Source: Arachidicoccus ginsenosidivorans | GTDB taxonomy: Bacteria; Bacteroidota; Bacteroidia; Chitinophagales; Chitinophagaceae | Assembly (NCBI RefSeq): GCF_007971385.1 | Contig: NZ_CP042434.1 | Location: 4,278,001-4,342,000 of the forward strand | Direction of reading: 5' to 3' | DNA: 64,000 nucleotides | Shown: positions 10,991-21,647 of the stretch, in pieces | Numbering within the stretch: position 1 is the first letter of the stretch | Layout: every line of letters begins with the position of its first letter | Notes under the pieces: model-generated | What the model saw: only the letters and a program-made list of their open reading frames with translations | The model's database searches: none | Told to the model about the DNA's origin: nothing | Position numbers and translations under genes: made by a program

Positions 10991-11017
10991 AAAAAAAGCC
11001 CGTCTAGGGAACGGGCT
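10991..11017 (-). terminator. Intrinsic terminator inside the IS, upstream of the transposase
   Basis: AGCCCGT (10998-11004) pairs with ACGGGCT (11011-11017), and on the minus strand the hairpin is followed by seven U (A7 at 10991-10997). It would stop transcription entering from the right before it reaches the transposase, a known way for IS elements to limit expression from outside promoters. Confidence 0.7.
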
Positions 11018-11063
11018 GTCAACTGAATGTTGATAAACAATAAAAATTATGGAGAATATTGAG

Positions 11064-11081
11064 GCATCGCCTAGGCGATGC
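11064..11081. other. 18-bp perfect palindrome inside the IS
   Basis: GCATCGCCTAGGCGATGC reads the same on both strands. It lies in the non-coding right arm of the IS, between the internal terminator and the right end; it could be a protein-binding site. No function is established. Confidence 0.5.
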
Positions 11082-11230
11082 TGTGTCTATTATATAATAT
11101 TTTATTTTAATGCATAATTTACACGCCTAGCCCTGCCATTGCGATTTGCTGACCATACAAAGAAACAAAATAAAATTAGTGCGAAAAATATTTTTTACCG
11201 ACCTCTGAAAGCTACGCTACCAGTAAAAAG

Positions 11231-11259
11231 AAATTTGACTCTGAATTGCTGAAGTATGG
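11231..11259. repeat. Right terminal inverted repeat and right target duplication of the IS
   Basis: GACTCTGAATTGCTG ends at 11251 as the reverse complement of the left end, followed at once by AAGTATGG (11252-11259), the second copy of the target duplication. Confidence 0.9.
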
Positions 11260-11336
11260 GCAATTTCCTAAGGGAAATGGCGACTACTAAACTAAATCTC
11301 CTATTTCAATACTAGGCTAATGCCTTGTTTTATAAA

Positions 11337-11392
11337 AGTGTCCCATAGGCGCTGCTTAATATTTAAAACAAAGCAACTTCCAATGGGACACT
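11337..11392. terminator. Hairpin downstream of the GH2 gene
   Basis: AGTGTCCCAT (11337-11346) pairs perfectly with ATGGGACACT (11383-11392), with further internal pairing GCTT/AAGC. It lies about 70 bases beyond the minus-strand GH2 stop and may end that transcript. There is no strong U-tract. Confidence 0.45.
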
Positions 11393-11463
11393 GAAAAATA
11401 CAAAAACCGGGTGATTATTATGTAACCCTATTTTCGGACCGGCTTTAAATTAGCTCGAAAAAC

Positions 11464-13346
11464 TTATTTTTCCTCCTGGTATAATGGTGCATGCAAGGCG
11501 TGTAGTTTTTCTGCTGGCATTTTAATGACCTTTCTGTCATAGGTCATAATACCATTGGTTTCTACCTCTACGTCCGTTGTTTGTGTATAAACAGCAGCGG
11601 AGAGTCCCAGTGGAATTAATCTTTTCAGATCATCGACCAATTGACTGTAGCGCTTCAGTAAATCGTCCTGGTTTTTGAACGTCTGATAGCCCCAGTTATC
11701 CTTTTGCTGCCATGTATGCCCCTTAACTGGTAATCCAAGCCCCCCGAATTCGCCTAAAACAAGTGCCATGCCTGTTTTACCGAAGACCTCTGGATCCGGC
11801 ATGGCAGGTTCTGGATAGTTGTGCAAATCCAGGATATCCCCTGTCCAGAAAAAATTACCGCCACTGGCGCTGTTAACCAGTCTGGAAGGATCATAATTTT
11901 TGGTCCATTTAGTAATGTCCACTGTTTTAAACTGTCCCCATGCTTCATTAAATGGCGTCCAGACAACGATACATGGGAAATTGTAGGTCGCATCGATCAT
12001 TGCCTTCCATTCCTTTCTGTAATAGCCTTCTGACTCAGCAGAGCGTTGTTTGTCTTTATTGTGACCATTTATGATGCCTGGACGGTTATCCCAGGTATTG
12101 CCACCCAGATCACCGCTGGGCATATCCTGCCATACCAGCATACCTAGGCTATCGCAGTAATAATACCAGCGGGCAGGTTCAATCTTAATATGTTTACGGA
12201 TCATATTAAAGCCCATTTTTTTGGTTTCAGCAATATCAAATAATAAAGCCTCATCCGTAGGTGCTGTATATAAGCCGTCCGGCCACCAGCCCTGATCAAG
12301 TGGACCGTACTGGAAAATGGGTTTATTGTTCAGGCCTAATCTCGTATGCCCTTCGCTGTCTTTGACCAGGGAGGATTTGCGCATGGCAAAATAGCTGCTC
12401 GCTTCGTCCAGCAGTTTGCCTTTTCTTTGAACGGAGATCTGTAACTGATATAAATGCGGATTATTTGGAGACCAGGTTTGCGGATTGGAAATCGCTATGC
12501 TACCCTCGGTTTTAGCGGCTGCATCTATAGTTGTCTGCCCTACTACCTTCCCTTTATCGCTGGCAACAAAGACGACCTGATCGCCAGGCTGTGCACCCAC
12601 AACATCTGCAGACACTTTTAAGCTGGAGGCGTCCAGATTCGGCGTCTGTTTGGTAGACGCAATATAAGTCCCCGGAACCTGTTCTGTCCAGACAGTTTGC
12701 CAAATGCCCGTGACAGGGGTATACCAGATACCGTTTGGACTACTGACTTGTTTACCTCTGGGTTGAGGGCCTTTATCAGTAGGGTCCCAGACGCGCAGTG
12801 TTAGTTGCTGGGTTTTTCCTTTATCTAGATAGTCTGTAATATCAAAACTAAAAGGATCATAGCCGCCTTCATGACGGCCTATTTTTTTGCCGTTAATATA
12901 TACATCAGTTCTCCAATCTACGGCTCCAAAATGCAAAATTAACCGGTCTTTACCTTTGAGCTTTTTTGATTAATAGTGGTATTATACCATAAAGCATGGT
13001 CCTCCCCTACGGTTTTACCCACGCCGGAAAGTGCTGATTCAACTGGGTAAGGTACAAGAATTTTACCGTCAAAACTCGTTGGAATGGCCTCGATGCTGGC
13101 ATCTGTTATAGCATACTGCCATAAGCCGTTCAGGTTTTGCCACTCGGCTCTTTTGAGTTGTGGGCGTGGATATTCTGGTAAGGGTGCTTTGGGATTGACA
13201 TCCTTTGCCCATTTGGTCATAATTTTTCCCTCCACCGGTTTGTAATCCTGCGCAAACCCTGCACTACCTGCCATGAGAAGCCCTGCCAGGATGAGTGAGG
13301 AGGCGATTTGACGCATTTGTCTGCCTTGCTTACTTGTTTGAATCAT
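11464..13346 (-). CDS. Glycoside hydrolase family 2 (beta-galactosidase/glucuronidase type), one frameshift
   Basis: About 627 residues after repair. Sec signal peptide (ILAGLLMAGSAGFAQ), GH2 sugar-binding jelly roll (LNGLWQYAI; LHFGAVDWRTDVYING; HEGGYDPFSFDITDYL), an immunoglobulin-like domain and a TIM barrel. The acid/base Glu is in WTPFNEAWGQF and the nucleophile Glu in LVLGEFGGLG. The frame breaks in the T6 run 12962-12967; one extra base restores NQKKLKGKDRLILHFGAVDW. GH2 enzymes cut beta-linked galactose, glucuronic acid or mannose from glycans, here probably in the periplasm. The exact sugar is not predictable. No SusCD pair adjoins it. Confidence 0.88.
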
Positions 13347-13572
13347 AGAAATGTTTTTGTGGTTTGATTAGTCTGCTTTGGCTGTCAAATTACAAAAGAT
13401 TTTTAAATCCTATGAATAAATTGGTGGGTCTTTAATATTCGTTAGGAATCTAGGCGGGCAAAGGATTACAGCGAAATCAGATCATGCAAAATGTGCATGA
13501 GTTTTTAGGTGATTTTATGGCAAAATGTTCTATGATTTGCAGCATACTTCTAACAGTTTCCAAGGGAAAAAC

Positions 13573-14685
13573 TCAACGTCCTTCTCTGACTTTGATCATT
13601 TTCATGTATTCTTTCCCTAAAACCTGGTCAGCATCCATAAGCGCCTTTCTGGTATCAGCCAACTGTCGAAGGTTTTTTCGAGGTTGGTAAGCAGCCGCCT
13701 CTGCCTGCTGTAAAGCTAGGTAGCATTGCAACGCATCTTGATGTTGCTGATCAGAAAAATGAAGGTCGGACGGTAGTTCAATTAATTTAAAAATACCCTT
13801 GATGACGCCCAAAGTAACCGCTTTTGCAGGCTGCGGTTGTTTTTTTATCAGCGCCACGATTTCTTTTGGGAACTGGAAAAGCGCTTTGTCCTCGTTGAAA
13901 CTTAGTGTCAACTCTGGATAGTATAATAAACTGTAGGCAAATTGTTGGTTGGCCTGCTCCTTTTTGCGGTTCTTATAATAGCAGTGAGCAAGTAAATAAG
14001 AGTACCTGCCGTCCATATGAAATGCCTTAAAGGCCAGCTTTAATAAATCGTTCGCCTGTCCAAGGGTTTTAGTCGTTGCGTGCTTGGAGAGTAAGTGTCC
14101 GGTGATTTTGGTTATGACGGGATATAATAAATTTGCTTCCTTTGCCGCCTGCTTGAACGCCTTATTATTTTGGTTGTTCTTTTGTGTGCCTGATTTTTTT
14201 GTTTTAGCAGGGGTTGGCTCCTTATTTGGCTGATCAGTCAAAGTCTTCTGCCCTTCGTTTACAGACGGATTATGGATCCTTATAAGATCTTGGCTCATCC
14301 TTAAAAACAACTGCAATAGATTTTGGGAAAATAACTTCAACCATTTGCCAAAATCATAGTTTTGATATTGGATAAGTAAATTGTCCAATTGAAGGGCATT
14401 CATTGGCAATAGCTGTTTACCTGTATTGATCCATTCTGAGAGCAACGGCCCCCAATCTTTTGCTGCGCGAATAGCCGCGAAAGCAGCGGGTTCCTTTTGC
14501 TCAATTGAAGGGTCCATCGATGCCTGGGGGATCCAGTTATTAAAGGCCGACTGCGCACCCTCAAAATCAAGGGCGGCAAGAAGTTGTATGGCAAGTTCTG
14601 CAGAATTTTCCTGCCAGAGGCTGGGAGGCGCCTGATGGCGGGCTCTGTTGTTTTTGGAACTGCTGTTTTTTTGTCTACTTCTCAT
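13573..14685 (-). CDS. Hypothetical protein with TPR-like helical region
   Basis: A 370-residue soluble protein with no signal peptide. The first 20 residues are basic and polar (RSRQKNSSSKNNRARH). The rest looks helical, with a Lys/Asn/Gln-rich linker around residues 155-180 and a TPR-like stretch (YSYLLAHCYYKNRKKEQANQ). I do not recognise the family. It stands alone between the GH2 gene and the divergent C1 peptidase. The codon use and intact frame support a real gene; a regulatory or scaffolding role is possible but unproven. Confidence 0.65.
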   Translation of the reverse strand: MRSRQKNSSSKNNRARHQAPPSLWQENSAELAIQLLAALDFEGAQSAFNNWIPQASMDPSIEQKEPAAFAAIRAAKDWGPLLSEWINTGKQLLPMNALQLDNLLIQYQNYDFGKWLKLFSQNLLQLFLRMSQDLIRIHNPSVNEGQKTLTDQPNKEPTPAKTKKSGTQKNNQNNKAFKQAAKEANLLYPVITKITGHLLSKHATTKTLGQANDLLKLAFKAFHMDGRYSYLLAHCYYKNRKKEQANQQFAYSLLYYPELTLSFNEDKALFQFPKEIVALIKKQPQPAKAVTLGVIKGIFKLIELPSDLHFSDQQHQDALQCYLALQQAEAAAYQPRKNLRQLADTRKALMDADQVLGKEYMKMIKVREGR

Positions 14686-15182
14686 TTGTGTCCTTTAAAA
14701 TAACGCGTTAAATTGATAATGAACGGTATAGCGTCTGGATCAACTATAACGTTGCTATAAGCAAATATAAGGCTTGACTTTTAAAATACCCAGTGGTTTT
14801 TCAGATAAGTGAATGATTTTCACTTATATAAATGGCAGACTTTATTTTAAGGATGCCGCGTCATGTTTCAAATTTTAGTCATTGCACCCAGCAGCTGCCT
14901 CTCTAAAACTAACTAAGTGCAGCCAAAATAGAACTGCACCGGCAGCAAGCGTATTTCCAACGCCCAATATTAGGTGGTGTAGTATTACAGGCAATAATTA
15001 CAGTTTCTAATTGAGCTGAGATAAGGAATTACTGGCTATTTTGTAGCAATCCCCTATCTTTGAAAATAGCCAGTAAGCGATTTTCAGGCCACTATCTTGT
15101 TTAGATGAGCCAGGCAAAGTACTGACTATGAAGATGTAGTAACGAACAATAACTAAAGTAAGCATAAAAAAAATTGTATTAA
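14686..15182. other. Divergent intergenic region with a perfect inverted repeat
   Basis: About 500 bases between divergent genes and so expected to hold both promoters. TTACTGGCTATTTT (15029-15042) is the exact reverse complement of 15063-15076, separated by 20 bases; it lies about 110 bases before the peptidase start and could be an operator or leader hairpin. No RNA gene or further ORF is seen. Confidence 0.5.
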
Positions 15183-16396
15183 ATGTATACAACTAAATTG
15201 AAACAGGCGGCCAGTTTGGCAATAGCGGCTGTTTGTATGGGGCTATTCGTGCAAGCCAGTGCACAGGAGGGGCTGATTAGTAAAGTCAATAAGAACCAAA
15301 CGATCCTGGATAAACAGGGGTATCATTTTACAGACTTGATTAATTTGACCTATACGCCAGTGGAAAACCAGGGTAAGTCCGGAACCTGCTGGAGTTATTC
15401 GACAAATTCCTTTTTAGAAAGTGAGATGATCAAAAGGGAAAAGCGCCCGTTCATCTTTCCAAAATATTTACAGCCCGTAATGTGTATTTAGAAAAGGCCG
15501 AAAACTATTTGCGCATGGATGGCAATGTCAATTATGGAGATGGTGGCCAGGCACATGACGTAACCAATATGCTGGCTAAATATGGTACTATGCCTGAATC
15601 CGTATATACGGGTCTTATTAACGGGGATACGATTAATAATTTTGGTCCCATGCAAAAAGAAATCCTAAGTAAGCTGAAAGGCTGGCTGGAGGCACATCAT
15701 ATCCCTGCTAATTGGAAAGATACTATCAATCAGATTTTGGATCAGCATTTAGGAAAAGTGCCTGCTGAGTTTACCTACAATGGCAAGTCTTATACACCTA
15801 AAAGCTTCGCAAGTGAATATACTGGCCTAAAGGCGGATGATTATGTAGAAATCATGAGCCAAACCAATACGCCTTATTGGCAAACAGGGATGCTGATGGT
15901 GCCCGATAACTGGGCCTTCATGGAAAATTATATAAATGTACCACTGTCTGATCTGACAGAAATCATTGACGGTGCGCTAAAAAAAGGCTATACCGTTGAA
16001 TGGGATACGGATTGCTCTGAACCCTATTTTAGCTGGTTGAACAGTGCGGCTGTAGTTCCTCAGGGAGCCGATACGCTTAATGCTAAAAACCTGGACAAGG
16101 CAACTATTGCAGGCTGGTTTACCCATCCTGCCCCGGAAATGAAAATTACCCCTGAAAACAGGCAGGCCGCCTATAATAATAAAAGGACCACAGATGATCA
16201 CCTGATGCATATTGTTGGACTAGCCAAAGATCAAAACGGGGATGAATTTTATATAGTGAAAAACTCCTGGGGTACGGGTAATATCTATAAAGGATTTCTG
16301 TATGCTTCCAAAGCTTTTATCAATTATAAGACAGTTGCCATTATGGTGAACAAAAATGCCATTGACGGCAAATTGCGCAAGAAGATGAAGTTATAA
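15183..16396 (+). CDS. C1-family cysteine peptidase (bleomycin hydrolase/PepC-like), exported, one frameshift
   Basis: About 404 residues after repair. A signal peptide (LAIAAVCMGLFVQASAQ) precedes a papain-fold aminopeptidase C/bleomycin-hydrolase-like domain. Catalytic Cys69 is in NQGKSGTCWSYS, His in HLMHIVGLAKD and Asn in VKNSWGTG. The frame breaks near 15446-15451 (C3 or T2 run); one extra base restores HLSKIFTARNVYLEKAENY. Secreted members of this family are common in Bacteroidota and trim peptides. A strong terminator follows. Confidence 0.88.
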
Positions 16397-16450
16397 CGAT
16401 AGAGCGTATCTTTTTTATTGTTACAATACTTGAAAACAAGTAAAAAACTA

Positions 16451-16496
16451 CCGCAAATTACCTGGTCTTGACCGGTAATTTGCGGCAGTTTTTTTG
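16451..16496. terminator. Strong bidirectional intrinsic terminator
   Basis: CCGCAAATTACC (16451-16462) pairs perfectly with GGTAATTTGCGG (16474-16485). A T-tract follows on the plus strand (16489-16495) and an A-tract precedes it, so it can end both the C1 peptidase (+) and the convergent MFS (-) transcripts. Confidence 0.88.
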
Positions 16497-16539
16497 TTCT
16501 TCCAGCCCGCTGGGGGTTTAATGTTATAAGGCCTGATCA

Positions 16540-17790
16540 TCAGGCGTCTACTGGCCCAGACAAATGGCGACTGCCGATTATGTGGAGTACCAGCATCATA
16601 AGCGATAAAATTACCCCACTAAGTGCGGTGCCCAACCAACCCGTATAAAACCAGATGGCCCCTCCTACCAGTGTCCCTAGTGAGCCACCGATAAAATACC
16701 AAACCATATAAACGGTATTGATTCTATTTCTGGCAGTAGGATTGCCCTGAAAAATAATGGCCTGATTGGTAATATGAACCGATTGGACGCCCCAATCTAA
16801 TAAGAACGCTCCAATAATAAGTCCCACCATGCTTTTGCCAGAAAATCCGAGTACCACCCAGGATAGTAGCACGATCAATATGCCCATCATAATGAGCTTG
16901 TTTTTGCTGCCCCTGTCGCTTAGTTTACCTACATAAGAGGCGACAATAGCCCCGGCAATACCTACAAGGCCCATAGCGCCGGCAACATCACTACCCATAT
17001 GGAATGGCGCTCCTTCCAGCAAAAACACAATGGTTGTCCAAAAAACGCTGAAACAGGCAAAATCAAATGCGCCCCTGAAGGAAGCTAGCCTTAAACCAGG
17101 CTGCGTACGAAACTGTGTAATAATGGATTTTAACAGTGCCGGATAGGTCCCTTTAAAATCCGGATTGATTTCCGGCAGTAATCTGACCAGACAGAAAAAA
17201 AGCAAAAAAATCAAACCTGCCGCTATATAATAAATGGCTTGCCATCCGAAGTGAGCACCAATATAACCGCTGAGTGTTCTGGAGGCTAGAATGCCCATTA
17301 ATAGCCCTGACATGACAGTGCCGATGGCACTGCCTCTTTTATCATCGGTGGATAATTGCGCTGCCATGGGGACCAGTAACTGAGCAATGACGGCGCTAAA
17401 GCCAATTAAAAAACTAAACAACTTTAATTGGAAAGGTGTGGTGGAAAGTGCCATGCCAACTAAAGCAATAATAATAAAGGCAAAATCTGCAAGGATTAGT
17501 TTTTTACGTTTTAGCTTATCCCCCAGTGGTACGATAAAAAACAGGCCAAATGCATAACCGATTTGTGTCAGCATGGGGATACTGCTGATTTGTAGTTCTG
17601 AGACGCCAAAGTCTTTTGCCATTAGTCCAAGTAAAGGCTGGTTGTAGTAATTGTTTGCCACGACTACCCCTGTTGTAATGGACATGAGCAGTAGTAGGCG
17701 CTTACTTAGTCCCTGGCCATCTTTTGCATAGTGCTGTTGCCTCCTTGTTATTTTGTGACTTTTTTTAATCAGTGACTTTGTCATGCGCAA
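16540..17790 (-). CDS. MFS transporter
   Basis: A 416-residue protein with about 12 predicted membrane helices, a basic N-terminus and the MFS motif A-like loop GDKLKRKKLILADF between helices 2 and 3. The second half repeats the pattern (GKLSDRGSKNKLIMMG). The overall look is that of DHA1-type drug/metabolite exporters of the inner membrane. The substrate is not predictable. The gene is convergent with the C1 peptidase and shares its terminator. Confidence 0.85.
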   Translation of the reverse strand: MRMTKSLIKKSHKITRRQQHYAKDGQGLSKRLLLLMSITTGVVVANNYYNQPLLGLMAKDFGVSELQISSIPMLTQIGYAFGLFFIVPLGDKLKRKKLILADFAFIIIALVGMALSTTPFQLKLFSFLIGFSAVIAQLLVPMAAQLSTDDKRGSAIGTVMSGLLMGILASRTLSGYIGAHFGWQAIYYIAAGLIFLLFFCLVRLLPEINPDFKGTYPALLKSIITQFRTQPGLRLASFRGAFDFACFSVFWTTIVFLLEGAPFHMGSDVAGAMGLVGIAGAIVASYVGKLSDRGSKNKLIMMGILIVLLSWVVLGFSGKSMVGLIIGAFLLDWGVQSVHITNQAIIFQGNPTARNRINTVYMVWYFIGGSLGTLVGGAIWFYTGWLGTALSGVILSLMMLVLHIIGSRHLSGPVDA

Positions 17791-17994
17791 AAGTAAAAAA
17801 GTTGTCTTGAATAAAACCGGACTTATATAGTATTGTAAGGATAGACTTTAGGAAAGGGACTGTCTCGTATCAGCAGCAGTTATCCCGAAGATGAGTGTCT
17901 TAGCTTACAGCTGACAATAGACATCCGATCAATTATAAGAATGCTAAAATTGCCAAAATTGCCAAGATGGTATAAAAGGAGCTATTTCAAACAA

Positions 17995-18036
17995 AAGACA
18001 GCATTAAATAGCGCGCTTGCTGTTTAGTGCTGTCTT
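17995..18036 (-). terminator. Terminator of the hexosaminidase gene
   Basis: An 18-bp stem (17995-18012 with 18019-18036, two G-U type mismatches) and a 6-base loop, followed on the minus strand by a U-rich run (CTTTTGTTT). It lies about 45 bases beyond the GH20 stop. Confidence 0.7.
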
Positions 18037-18081
18037 AAGGGCTTTTGGACTTGAATTAAACCAGGGTTTCGTTGTAAGTGA

Positions 18082-20471
18082 TTACCGCAGCATATCTGCT
18101 GTTACGAGCTGGGGTGTATTTTCACCGGGACCGGCATATTTCAGCTGGAGTTTATAACCGCCACCACCTTCAATAAAATCGAGTTTAAAAAAATGGTGCC
18201 CTTTTTCCAGGGCAATCTGGCCATTTTTCTCTACTGCGGAATGTAGGCCGTCATTGTCGACGACAGTTTTATTATCTATGGTAAGCACGGCTCCATCATC
18301 TGCTGTCAGATAAAAAGTGTAAATGCCAGAAGTCGGAACGGTAATAAGGCCGCTGTAACGTAGACCAAAAGCGCCTGCTGTGGCTTTTTGGGCATCTACG
18401 CTTAAGTCTGGCTGGTTCCATTTTTGGGTCACCGCCTTCTGATCCATTCCTTTGACTGTTTTAAATTGACCTGCATAATAACTGACATTCATGCCTGTAT
18501 AATTTCTTTTGACCATCACGGCAGGACTTAAGGTGGTTTTGGTATAATGGCAGGTATAGATATCGCCTCTAATGCCCGCAGGGGTAAATGCGGCCAGTTT
18601 AATCACTTTATCTGACTTAATGACCAATGGATGGTCTAATACGGGATCTGTTAATTCAGGTGTCTTTTCGTCTGTGGTATAATGAATAACCAGGTCTTCT
18701 TTAGGCGGATAGACATTTAATACGGCACTGTCTAAAAAGGCATTGTTTTGTAAAGTCCCTTCAATATCGGGCAAACGGTAATGAATATGCATTTTGTCCA
18801 TTCTTACGTACTGCTTGTTCAAGCGGTGCATAAAGGAACTGTCGTTTGTTTTAGCCGTCCACAAGACTTCTGCTAAGGCCAGCATTCTGGGATATTCCAT
18901 ATATTCCAGTCGATTGGTGGTAGGAATATACTCTGTCCAGGAATTGGCCTGTGCACCCAGAATATTGGCGGCCTGCTCTTTATTCAGCCCTGCCGGTATC
19001 GGGTTAAAATGATAGACGTTCATCAATGAATTTTTATCAGGAATGGCATCGAAATATAAAGGATTGCCAGGTGTCATGATGACTTTATTGCCTTTCTTTG
19101 CCGCTATAATGGGTGCTTTAGGCACCCAGGAACGCCAATACATGATGTTGGCCGTAGGGGTTACCCTCCTTCCAGTATCTCATCCCATCCAATGAGCTTT
19201 TTGCCATGTTTATTAAAAAACTGTTCCATGCGGCGGACAAAATAGCTTTGCAATTCATTGACGTTTTTAAGACCTTCTTTATTTAAGGTAACGGCGCATT
19301 CAGCGGAGTTTTCCCAGCTTTCTTTATTGACCTCATCGGCGCCTAAATGCACATACTCATAGGGGAAAATAGCAAAGATTTCTTTATAGACGTTTTCGGC
19401 AAAAGTATAAGTAGCCTCATTGCAGGGGCACATCGGGACTGAAAAGCCTTGACCGGTTTCCTTGGCTGCGGAGCAGGCTAGGAATGGATAAAGCCGGATG
19501 GCTGTTCTGGAGTGCCCTGGCATATCGATTTCTGGAATAATATCAATATGGCGGGCAGCGGCATACGCCACCAATGCTTTCATTTCTTTTTGGGTGTAAA
19601 AGCCGCCATACATCATTTTCCCATGGATCATTTTAAGGTGGCTGCTGTCCAGATACATATCCGGGTTGCCGGTCTGTTCTGCCCTTTTGATACAGGCTGA
19701 GTCGTGACTATCCAGGGTGCGCCAGGCGCCCTCGCTGGTTAGTTTAGGGTATTTTTTGATTTCAATGCGCCAGCCCTCATCATCTGTCAGGTGTAAATGG
19801 AATTTATTGAATTTATAGAGTGCTAGCCTGTCCACAAATTTATACAGGTAATCTATGGAGAAAAAATGGCGGGCGACATCCAGATGCATCCCTCTATAGG
19901 CATAGGCAGGATAATCGGTGATAGTAGCTGCTGGTATGGCTTGATTATCCGCCCCCTTTGCTCCTTCCAAAGATGGTGGCAGTAACTGGCGGATCGTTTC
20001 TATTGCTCTGAAAATGCCAGCCTTGTCTTTGGCAATAATCTTGACGGATGCCGGCGTAATGGTTAATGAATAGCCCTCTGGGTGTGTAAGTGATCCGTCC
20101 AGTTCCAGGGAGATGAAATTTGCCTCAGGTAGGTTACTTACCGGCTTAAGTGGTAATTGTAATAGTTCCTTTAAGTCCTGGATTTCTATACCAAGTGTTT
20201 TGCTATCGGCTATTAGATGGGTATTTTGGTTAAAAATGAACTGACCGGCCGCGGGTATTAAAGACTGCGGGTAAGGGATCAAAGGATACCGGTTATCGGT
20301 CTTACTGGATTGCACGGATATAGCTGAACTATTGGTGGTGGTCTGTGCGATCGCTGGTTGTGTTATGACTACCAGCGATAACAGTGATAACCCGGCCATG
20401 AATGATTTTGTTTTCAGCAATGACTTGATTGTACGGGCTTGGGACCTGCCCTTTCTTGCTATGATTTGCAT
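18082..20471 (-). CDS. Beta-N-acetylhexosaminidase GH20 with C-terminal PA14 domain, one frameshift
   Basis: About 796 residues after repair. Signal peptide, GH20b domain, then the TIM barrel with the catalytic pair Asp379-Glu380 in HLGADEVNKESW and substrate motifs HLHLTDDEGWRIEIKKYP and IIPEIDMPGHS. After the barrel comes a chitobiase C-terminal segment (HYTTDEKTPE) and a PA14 domain (GIYTFYLTADDGAVLTIDN). The break is at 19163: one extra A on the + strand joins WDEILEGG to LTPTANIMYWRSW. GH20 enzymes remove terminal GlcNAc/GalNAc from chitin fragments or glycoproteins, probably in the periplasm or on the surface. PA14 is a carbohydrate-binding module. Confidence 0.92.
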
Positions 20472-20793
20472 TTTGTGTAGATTTTCTTACCAGTTAATGA
20501 TGTATTAGAACGATTTATTGTACTATTTTTATGTATTACATATACTAAATGCAAGATAGGCCGTAAATCCTAAAAATAGGCCTGGGTCATCCAATAATTC
20601 TGGATTATTTTAATGTAATCTTGTTTTGACTGGCAGATTTTGCTTTTAAAGGTAAGTGCATTACCTGGCTAATAGATTAAACGCGACGTTGCTTTATTCA
20701 ATGCTGATTGGAATCAGGTTCAGGGTAGATCTGTCCTGATTAACCCTTATTTTACCCTGATCTTACCCTGGTTTCACCTTTGTAAGTGTCGCG
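20472..20793. other. Intergenic region upstream of the GH20 gene
   Basis: About 320 bases between two minus-strand genes. A short tract around 20720-20775 repeats TTACCCTG/ACCCTT-like words. No ORF, RNA gene or clear promoter is seen. Confidence 0.4.
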
Positions 20794-21420
20794 CTAATCA
20801 CTGGAGCCGCCTTCTTTCAGGGAACGAACAAAGTCTCGCCATGCCAGTGGGTTAAAAATACCAGAGGTGGGTACCATGCCTCTACCGGCGCCTCTTTGGA
20901 ACTGTTCTCTGCTGTGCATATTATAAATGGCATCTCCGTCAAGGGGCATGCGGCGCATTTCCCTTAACAGGTTTTTAATATTGAGATTTTCCCTGGCGAT
21001 ATCTGCATTGGTACGTACAATAGGGGAATTTAAAAACATGTATTTAAACTGTGCAGGGGTTGGCAGTGGGCTGACAATGGCCGTAGGTAAAAATGCGGTG
21101 TCTTCGGCCAGCCTGGGAGAACTGTATAATTGACTATTGGTCGTTTCCTGTGGTATATGGACAATGGCTGATTTAAAGCCGATATAAGAGAACTCAATGG
21201 AGTCTCCCGGTGAAACGGCAATAGAATAGATACCCGCATCATTGGAGATCGTACCTCTTTTAGTGCCTTTGACAAAGACGCTGGCTCCAGGCAGTATCGT
21301 GCTATCAGTCGTTTGGATAATACCAGAGAGTTGAATGACCTTTTGCTGTTGGGCCTCAGCCTTTTGGCCTATGGCCAATGCTAACAGTAAAATCAGTATA
21401 AAATATATGCGTCTTTTCAT
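20794..21420 (-). CDS. CarboxypepD_reg-like domain protein
   Basis: About 208 residues from the ATG at 21420; a Met seven codons upstream is possible. Signal peptide (FILILLLALAIGQKAEAQ), then a CarboxypepD_reg-like beta-sandwich (LPGASVFVKGTKRGTISNDAGIYSI and FSYIGFKS). The rest (RENLNIKNLLREMRRMPLDG) is a family-specific tail. Such small periplasmic proteins are widespread in Bacteroidota; their role is unknown. It is divergent from mrp. Confidence 0.75.
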   Translation of the reverse strand: MKRRIYFILILLLALAIGQKAEAQQQKVIQLSGIIQTTDSTILPGASVFVKGTKRGTISNDAGIYSIAVSPGDSIEFSYIGFKSAIVHIPQETTNSQLYSSPRLAEDTAFLPTAIVSPLPTPAQFKYMFLNSPIVRTNADIARENLNIKNLLREMRRMPLDGDAIYNMHSREQFQRGAGRGMVPTSGIFNPLAWRDFVRSLKEGGSSD

Positions 21421-21647
21421 TCGTTTTCTTTGCAATGGCACTAGAGGGATTACTTTGTTTTATTTAAAATGGATTTTATCCACCAGTGGTACGTTTCAAA
21501 ATTAATGAAAATACATTAATTGCCACCGGTTTAACGTAATATTAAACGGGGGCTTTGGGCTTTTGGTGCCATTTATTCGGGAAGTCCCTTGTAATGGGTT
21601 ATTTTTGCAACCAGAAAAATTACCCATTACTAAAATTTTATATAAAG

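Larger units (their letters stand above)
9356..11251 (-). mobile_element. Complete insertion sequence, IS4-like, 1896 bp
   Basis: Ends defined by inverted repeats (left 9356-9375, right 11231-11251, about 20 bases with one gap) and flanked by the 8-bp direct duplication AAGTATGG on both sides. It carries one DDE transposase gene on the minus strand and about 390 bases of non-coding DNA on its right side. An 8-bp duplication fits IS4-superfamily elements. It lies between two minus-strand genes without breaking either. The intact ends and duplication indicate a fairly recent insertion. Confidence 0.92.
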
